From the NCBI GenBank assembly GCA_021234155.1, contig JAJEKV010000058.1, forward strand, positions 7,194,992-7,258,991: a DNA stretch of 64,000 nt, read 5' to 3'. A program made the translations under genes and the position numbers. Each line of letters starts with the position of its first letter. Within the stretch, counting starts at the first letter, position 1. This DNA comes from Isoetes taiwanensis (Eukaryota; Streptophyta; Lycopodiopsida; Isoetales; Isoetaceae). The notes beneath the pieces were generated by a model, which saw only the letters and a list, made by a program, of their open reading frames with translations, searched no databases and was not told the DNA's origin. Below are positions 57,914-64,000 of the stretch, one piece after another.

Positions 57914-58847
57914 TGTTGGCTCGCAAAAATGATGAAGAATCAGGTCTTAGCTGGGCAGATACTCATAGCAATAGCAACGGCGCGGCTTACTCGGCGGGCA
58001 ACAAAGATGGAAAAGAGAAGAATAAGAAGCTTGCAGACCAAGGATCTCCCAATTTGTTACCAAAAATTAAAAGGAAATTCGCTTGAGGCAGTGGTAAGAA
58101 ATTTAATCCAAGGACTTGAGCCGATTGCATGTCGCCATTGCTCCTCTAGAAACACCAGATGCAAAGAATCTGACTGCTTGAGCACCATAGCTGCATCTAG
58201 ACTCTTAGACTGTATCTATCTCAACGCTTCTTTGGTAAACTCAAGACCGATGAAGGAGAACAGAGAAAGTTCAATACCTTCGCTACTTGCTCAGAACCCA
58301 GAAAGGGGAAGCTAAATCCGATGAGAAATATGGGCAAACTTACCTCTGCTGCATTCGACCGGATTTGATGCCCAGGCTATAGTTCTTGGTTGCTTTTGAA
58401 GGAGAGCAGGTCGTTTGGCAGAATAAATTCATAAGCCTGCAAACATTTCCTTCTTGCTGTGACATGGGCTTGCAGAGCTTGCTCTGTAAGGCGCAAGGCA
58501 GGCGATGGAGTGCGAGAGTGCCGAGATGCCAGTGTCCTTCAGCCCATACTGTTTTGCCAGAAACAAAATATCGAAAAGGGAACAGAAACTACCGGATTGT
58601 TGGTGGAGGAGCCTATGCATTGCCGATGATGAAGCTCGGAATAGATGATGCAGCAGAATTAAACGGTGATTTTCAGATTAAAGACTACCCCAACGCCTTA
58701 GATCCTTGGTACCGATTTTTCCAGCCCACAATCCACCGGAAATTTTTAGCCGCAAAACTGTACCCAGGAAAAAGAAACACACGTGTCAGCAAGAGGAGAG
58801 AGAATATAAGAATCGAATTTAAGGAGAATGAATTATATATGTCTTGA
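57914..58847 (+). pseudogene. Unrecognised gene remnant
   Basis: The frame from ATG 57914 reads 'MLARKNDEESGLSWADTH' and a Lys/Asn-rich stretch, to a TGA at 58084. A later frame at 58386-58847 contains 'YRIVGGGAYALPMMKLGIDD' and 'NALDPWYRFFQPTIHRKFLA'. An upstream leader looks plant-like, so this may be a decayed or partly captured gene. I recognise no domain. Confidence 0.3.
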
Positions 58848-60860
58848 TAAATCCTCTTTTTATGCCACCTTTGATGGATTACATTTGTTTGTGACATTTG
58901 TATAGGGACATAAATGAGCATCCAATAATCCTCTTTTTTTTGGGAGGAATTTTAGTCGTCGCCATGCCTTTTAATTGGACCATCTTCATTAAACAAACAA
59001 AATGGGCTACAATGTCCCCTTGGCACATCAAGCAACCAAATTGGGCTACAAATGTTCTCGTGGCAAACCACTTCTTTTTGTTTAGATTGCCATGCGTGCA
59101 TCATGCTATTGTTGAAAAAATTTACAAATTTGTCATGTGTGTCTAGGCCTACCTTATACAAATTTGCCATGTTGCCTATCTTATACATTCATAGTAACTT
59201 TGAGAGCTATCACAATTACGCGTAGCTGATTATGCATGACAAATATGCATTTGCCACCTGTTTGTCAAATATGTTCTATACAAAAATGAACAAGACAATG
59301 ATATATCTTTATGCAATTGTTTCTTGATAAAAAGCCCAGCAACTGGGCACTTTTGCTAGTAATTTTCTAACACACATATTCTTGGGGACGCTTAGAGCCA
59401 TTACCCTTCTTCAAGACTCTCTATATGAAAGAATTTGTTTTTGATAGTAAAGGTCCTCATTTATAACTCACACTTTTTGTTCACTTTATCTTATAGTAGA
59501 CACATCTTTCATTGGTTGTTTAATTTTCCATGCCTTTATTACCCAAGGTTGTGTTATTTATGATGGAATTGAAAGAAGTCATGCAAGTTGAGCTTTGCAT
59601 GTGCCTTTTGCTAGGTTGGTTCACCAAGACTTATTGAAATTACTTCATGCTATTCAATAGCTATCCATTGTCAAGAATTAGCTTCCACATTGAGCGACTG
59701 GTGACCGACATCCTTCTATAGGCAAATGATAGACCTATCCCATAGTATCATTGTTTGAAGCTTACCTTTAGTGACTACTAGAATGGTGTGAAAATAAATT
59801 CACCCTTGTTGTAGTGTCGTGGCAGAATCATGACTGTCGGAGATTTTGCAGCATGTAACACCTACAATTGGGATTGCGCCACATCACTACATTAAGGATA
59901 AATTTAATTTCACCCGAATGGGGTAAAATGACTAGAATGCAATGTAATCATCTAAAGGCAAGCTTTGTAAAATGGGTTTCATTTTCTAGAGGCCCTTCAC
60001 ACACCAGAGAGACAGTCTCTCACAACAACATATAGAGAATGGCATCACTTTTTCTCAACAGAGACGACAGAGGTGGACGGTTTCTAAGAATATATGTGCG
60101 ACATCAACTTTGCTTTTAAGGATATGTTGATGTTTTGCCCTTATGTAAGGAAGATGTACAATCATCTCGTGCCAACAAATATACTCGACAACACACATGA
60201 CTATGCATGCATTCTTTTGTCGAGCTCTAGATCCTCAGAGATTACGGACTTACACCATAAGTGTACAGATTTCACATGGACCAATTTACAGTACACAACA
60301 GGAGGAGGAAGTTTATCTAGTTACATCAGAACAAATTTGGCCACCTTTAAAGTTAGACACGCTTGAATTCCCGACTTCGAACAACCGCATCATGGAGGGG
60401 AAGACCCCACAGGCCATAATGTTGGGTTGTCGTGTTCGAGATAAAAAAAATCAGCAGGGAAAGAAACCCACACCGTTCACTAGGTGCAAGACACTCCAAA
60501 TAGGGTAGGAAACAAAGGGGTGGGGTTCAAGTCCACATCACCTTACACAATGCAACCCAAGTGAAGACAATGGGGTTGCAACTAGACTAGTTGTGATTCA
60601 CACCATTCATGTAGTTAGGAAGCACAAAAAAGGGACAAGGGAAATAAAAAAATGAGCAAAAGAATATCAACCCTAAACAATTAATTGCTCATGTCTGTTT
60701 CTGCCACTGCAAGTCAAGTTTTTTTTTTTGGCTTGGCTATGGCAAAGTAAGAAGCTTAGGGTAAAGTTAAAACTGACGTGCTTTTGCTTTACTATGTGGT
60801 ATTTTTTTCTAGCATTATAGTGACCTTTGGTTATAATAGTTAGTGATGGTGGCTATGACT
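58848..60860. other. Intergenic stretch
   Basis: Short open frames (for example 60094-60508) lack domains. A small duplication 'TTGGGCTACAA(A)TGT' lies near 59000-59055. No RNA genes or element ends seen. Confidence 0.4.
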
Positions 60861-61899
60861 TTTTATCAGAGCTAAAAATGAAGCCCTAGCTATGGAGGCC
60901 AAGGAAGACCTGGAGGAAAGGAAGGGGCTCAAGGAGAGGATTTACTTGAGGACAAAAGAAAAGGGTTCTTTCTGTAACAAAAGAACAGAAGAGGGTAATT
61001 TTTTAGGCCTTTTCATCTTCCCATCCTTATCAGACAAAAGGCAGGGCGACCCATTTGTTAAAGCAAATATGAAAATCTGGGCTGCTGATGCTGCCTGCAG
61101 TTTCAGCTCTGCATATTGCTGGTATTGAGAAAGATAGGGTGGAATTTTTTTTGTCAGGAAGTGGACAGAGCCAAAAGAAGGGTATGAAGAAGCAAGAAGA
61201 AAGGGGAAGAAGAGTCGTTGCTTCTCTTTGAGTATGCAAATTGAGGGAAAGAAGAAGCTGGGCGGGTCCAGATTGCATTGATAACTAGGTTTGTCTTATA
61301 GGGCGAATTGAGCTTTTGCTTAGCCGGACTGGCGATTGCTTGTAAATTTTACCTTTCGTATTTGCTAGTCCAGATTGGCTGAGGGAATTTGGAGGTAAAG
61401 TCCGGCTTCAGGGGGATTTGCCGGTCTTCTGAAGGATCTGTTTGATCATGTTAAAATTTCCTCTTGCAAGACTGGTGCTTCGGCCTAGTTCAGCATCCTA
61501 TGTAGATCTACCGTTTTGGGCACTCTTGTTTTGCAGATCATATCGCCGGACTTGCATGGATTCTTCATCCGTTGCTTGTTTTTCGTTCTTGTGCAAAAAG
61601 AGTGGGTTTTTTCCTTGACAACGAAGAACAAGTGGAAGTGGAAGGCGAAGTAATCCCTTTCCGCTTTTCGAAGCAGGGCTATCGGCAGAGACCCTAAACC
61701 CATTTAAATTGGTTTAATTTCTTCGTGCCATGAAATGAATTCTTGGATGATGGGACCAAGTTGGTCGATCCAAGTATATTAGGATCTGAGGTTTTGGTTG
61801 GATATTATGCCTTGTTCTTGAACATCAGGTTATGTGAACCAAGCTGCTTGTACTTAGGATTAGCTGTTTGGTTTGCTGTTTTAGGGCTTAAGGCAACAT
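60861..61899 (+). promoter_or_regulatory. Upstream region of the MYB-related gene
   Basis: No conserved protein is encoded. Purine-rich sequence at 60890-61220 and T-rich sequence at 61550-61720 could be leader or a 5' UTR intron (possible CAG acceptors occur before 61900). A transcription start cannot be placed. Confidence 0.35.
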
Positions 61900-63100
61900 A
61901 TGGCCACGCCATCTTCAGGAGCAACATCTAGTGCTACATCTCAGTGGACATCAGAACAGAACAGGCTCTTCGAGTCCGCCCTTGCGGTCCATTGTGAAGA
62001 CAGCCCTACCAGATGGGAAGATGTCGCTGCTATGATTCCTGGGAAGGATGTTGCAGAGATAAAGAAGCACTTTGAGCTTCTTGTCAAGGATATTGAAGGC
62101 ATAGATGCAGGTCTAATACCCCTTCCACACTACTTCTTGCGGAAATGAAGCTGTTTCAGTTTCTGACAGCCCTCTCGAGAAGAAAGGAGGATTATCACAT
62201 CTGCCAGTTATTGGCAATGGCAACACTGCTGCGAATGGCAATGCTGGTGGGAATAGTGGCATTGCAGCAAAAGGATCGACAAGCAAATCCCAGGATCAGG
62301 AACGGCGCAAAGGCATCCCATGGACCGAGGAAGAGCACAGGTAATGCATAATTTAGGACCTGTTTCATGTTGTTCTGATTTACACATAGTTATTTCTTCA
62401 TTGGTTTTGTGACTGGATATGTTGTGCTGCGAAATGAATGAGCTTTTAATTCACTTCCTCAGTTGCCCATGATGAATTTGAACAACTGAGGAAATGGCAT
62501 TTGAACATGTTGCAAGGGTACACTTAAGCATGTGCTTCCACATTCCATAATTTTCATAGGCATCTTCTGATCTTATTCTTTGTTGATTAGGTTTTCCTGC
62601 TGTTTTATAATTACTCTGAGTGTGATTACAAAGTACTAATAATATGGTTAAATTCCAGGCTGTTTCTGCTTGGTTTAGAAAAATTTGGCAAGGGAGATTG
62701 GCGAAGCATATCAAGAAATTTTGTGATTTCAAGAACACCAACACAGGTTGCAAGTCATGCACAAAAGTACTTTATCCGTCTCAATGCCATACACAAAGAC
62801 AAGAGAAGAACTAGCATCCATGACATTACTAGTATTAATAATGGAGATTCTAGGCAGCAAAACCAAGGACCTATTACAGGTCAATCTCCAGCTATTGGAT
62901 CACCTGTAGGACATCCACAGGGCATTCCAGGCCCCCCCATGTATCCTTTAGTGCAGTCTTCTGCACCTCTGGTATCAGCTGTGGGCACTCCAGTAGGGCA
63001 TGTACCATATGGACCAAGAACTGGTTTAGCCATGCCTGTTGCTTCCATGAATATCCCACACATGACCTACCAGATGCCACAGCCTGCTATGCATCATTAG
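61900..63100 (+). CDS. MYB-related transcription factor, SHAQKYF class (DIV/SRM1-like)
   Basis: Exon 1 is 61900-62340 (donor AG|GTAATG) and exon 2 is 62659-63100 (acceptor TTCCAG). The protein has an N-terminal SANT repeat from '[16 protein letters not shown]' through '[13 protein letters not shown]' (residues 15-52) and a Gly/Asn-rich linker. A second MYB repeat starts '[19 protein letters not shown]' and contains '[15 protein letters not shown]'. '[12 protein letters not shown]' and a Pro/Gly-rich tail to 'QPAMHH' follow. Such two-repeat 1R-MYBs bind I-box/TATCCA-type promoters and act in sugar, light or stress responses and in floral asymmetry (DIVARICATA). The total is 883 nt, not a multiple of three. 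The frame must change near 62133-62140 ('PLPHY' to 'TSCGNEAV'), consistent with a 2-bp deletion or a 1-bp insertion. It could be an assembly error, as the rest is intact. Confidence 0.9.
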
Positions 63101-64000
63101 TTTTCTCGAGTTCTAAATTTGTCGACTATTCTACGGCTGCCTGCATTTTGCATGACAATGTGCCTAGTGCACGCCCCGCACCTATTCCAATGTGGTGGTG
63201 GCTTTTGCATCAATTGCTAATGGACAATTCACTTGGGATCCATGTACAATACTATCATCAGTTTGCAGCAGCCTGCAGTTGATTCTTTCTCTTTTGTGCC
63301 ATGAACCTAGGAATTAAGGGTTTGTGGAGTTCGAAATTGTATTACAAAATTAATACAGAATAAAATTGGTCACTGTACAGTAGCTGCTCACTATTAATGC
63401 TTCTGTTTGTGATATTTGGATTTCCATTGGAGGCAAGCTGTTGTTAGAGGATGAACAAAGGGTTTGTTTGTTGCCCCCAAGCATTGATTCCTTTTACAGA
63501 TCCAACTGGAACACAAAAGCGGATGGCCTGACCTTCAATGCTGCCAACAGTTATGCATGCGTCACAAGGCTTGAGCACAGAATCTGGGTTTATCAAAGGT
63601 TTTCTTCAATTGATGAATCCCTTTTCCTTTTTTTGTCCCGAAGCATGTTCAAATCACTGTAAGTTGTTAGCATATCTTTATGACTTAGAAATCAGAGTGA
63701 GTCATTTTGCTTTGCATGAGAATGATAGGTTGTTTGTTTTGTTTTCAAATGCCAAATGTTTTGTATGAGATTTTGGTAGGTTGTTAGTTTTGTCTTTTTC
63801 TCTTTTACAAAACTGTTTGTGGCATTCGTATATGGATCTGCTATGTGGGTTCATGTATGGATCTGCTATGTGGCTTGTTTTTATGCAGATTCTGTAAGAT
63901 TCTGTAATGTGTGCCCCGATATCCATCTTGATTTTGTGCTTACACGGGAAAGCTAATTCATTAACTGTTTTCATCAAAGAAATGTAAGTAAATACAAAAT
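63101..64000 (+). other. 3' UTR of the MYB-related gene and flank
   Basis: AATAAA at 63359-63364 is a plausible polyadenylation signal, about 260 bp after the stop. Beyond it are no coding signals, only a small duplication 'TATGGATCTGCTATGTGG' (63831 and 63856). Confidence 0.5.

Overview
The window is nuclear DNA of a land plant. It holds a spliced Rab6-class (RABH1) GTPase gene near the left end and a spliced MYB-related (SHAQKYF class) gene near the right end, both with GT-AG introns and plant-typical protein sequence. Between them lie about 58 kb that are almost entirely decayed mobile elements, low-copy repeats and gene fragments. Introns are short, but the intergenic load is heavy. It is also unusual: a tyrosine-recombinase retrotransposon, LINEs with pentanucleotide or (TC)n tails, a tRNA-derived SINE, and element genes of types I associate from memory with mosses, lycophytes, ferns and conifers. 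That suggests a non-angiosperm plant, but the species cannot be fixed from sequence alone.

Layout. 1-672: 3' end of a LINE. 1302-2910: RABH1 gene. 3.6-5.4 kb: two further LINE fragments, on opposite strands. 6.9-7.9 kb: Ty3/gypsy integrase remnant. 8.1-9.3 kb: arrays of short foldback units. 9.8-12.8 kb: minus-strand exon-like gene fragments, a palindrome cluster and minisatellites. 13.0-17.3 kb: broken tyrosine-recombinase (DIRS/Ngaro/PAT-type) retrotransposon, itself interrupted by a LINE and by a 1.07-kb insertion, and followed by a pair of direct repeats (17.3 and 18.3 kb). 18.9-21.7 kb: LINE 3' ends joined head to tail through (TC)n tracts, plus a SINE. 22.1-24.0 kb: a SANT/trihelix-like pseudogene facing a ParB-like 'WDGNHR' pseudogene. 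24.2-24.7 kb: palindrome cluster.

25-34 kb has few recognisable genes, with a TIR element at 29.1-30.2 kb. 34.4-34.9 kb: another palindrome cluster. 35.6-38.0 kb: a decayed gene set encoding a coiled coil, a RING-like Cys/His domain and an FCP1/NIF phosphatase-like domain. 38.4-41.0 kb: unrecognised minus-strand exons, one with a histone-H3-tail-like N terminus, split by a 550-bp MITE. 42.8-46.0 kb: a decayed DDE-type transposase gene. 47.1-48.3 kb: a tandem array with a palindromic core leading into a second ParB-like pseudogene. 49.7-51.8 kb: Ty3/gypsy RNase H and integrase remnants around an inserted triplicated repeat. 52.3-58.9 kb: satellite-like palindromes, an ABCB transporter fragment and a 111-bp perfect inverted repeat. 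61.9-63.1 kb: MYB-related gene.

Most notable: (1) a tyrosine-recombinase retrotransposon with candidate split direct repeats; (2) recurrence of an unfamiliar set of element-type genes (ParB-like protein in two copies, DDE transposase, RING/FCP1, SANT-like) that may belong to one poorly described transposon lineage; (3) several independent clusters in which a private perfect palindrome of about 14-20 bp recurs at irregular spacing; (4) LINE 3' ends concatenated at the same truncation point. Nearly all element ORFs carry stops or frameshifts, so these are fossils rather than active systems.
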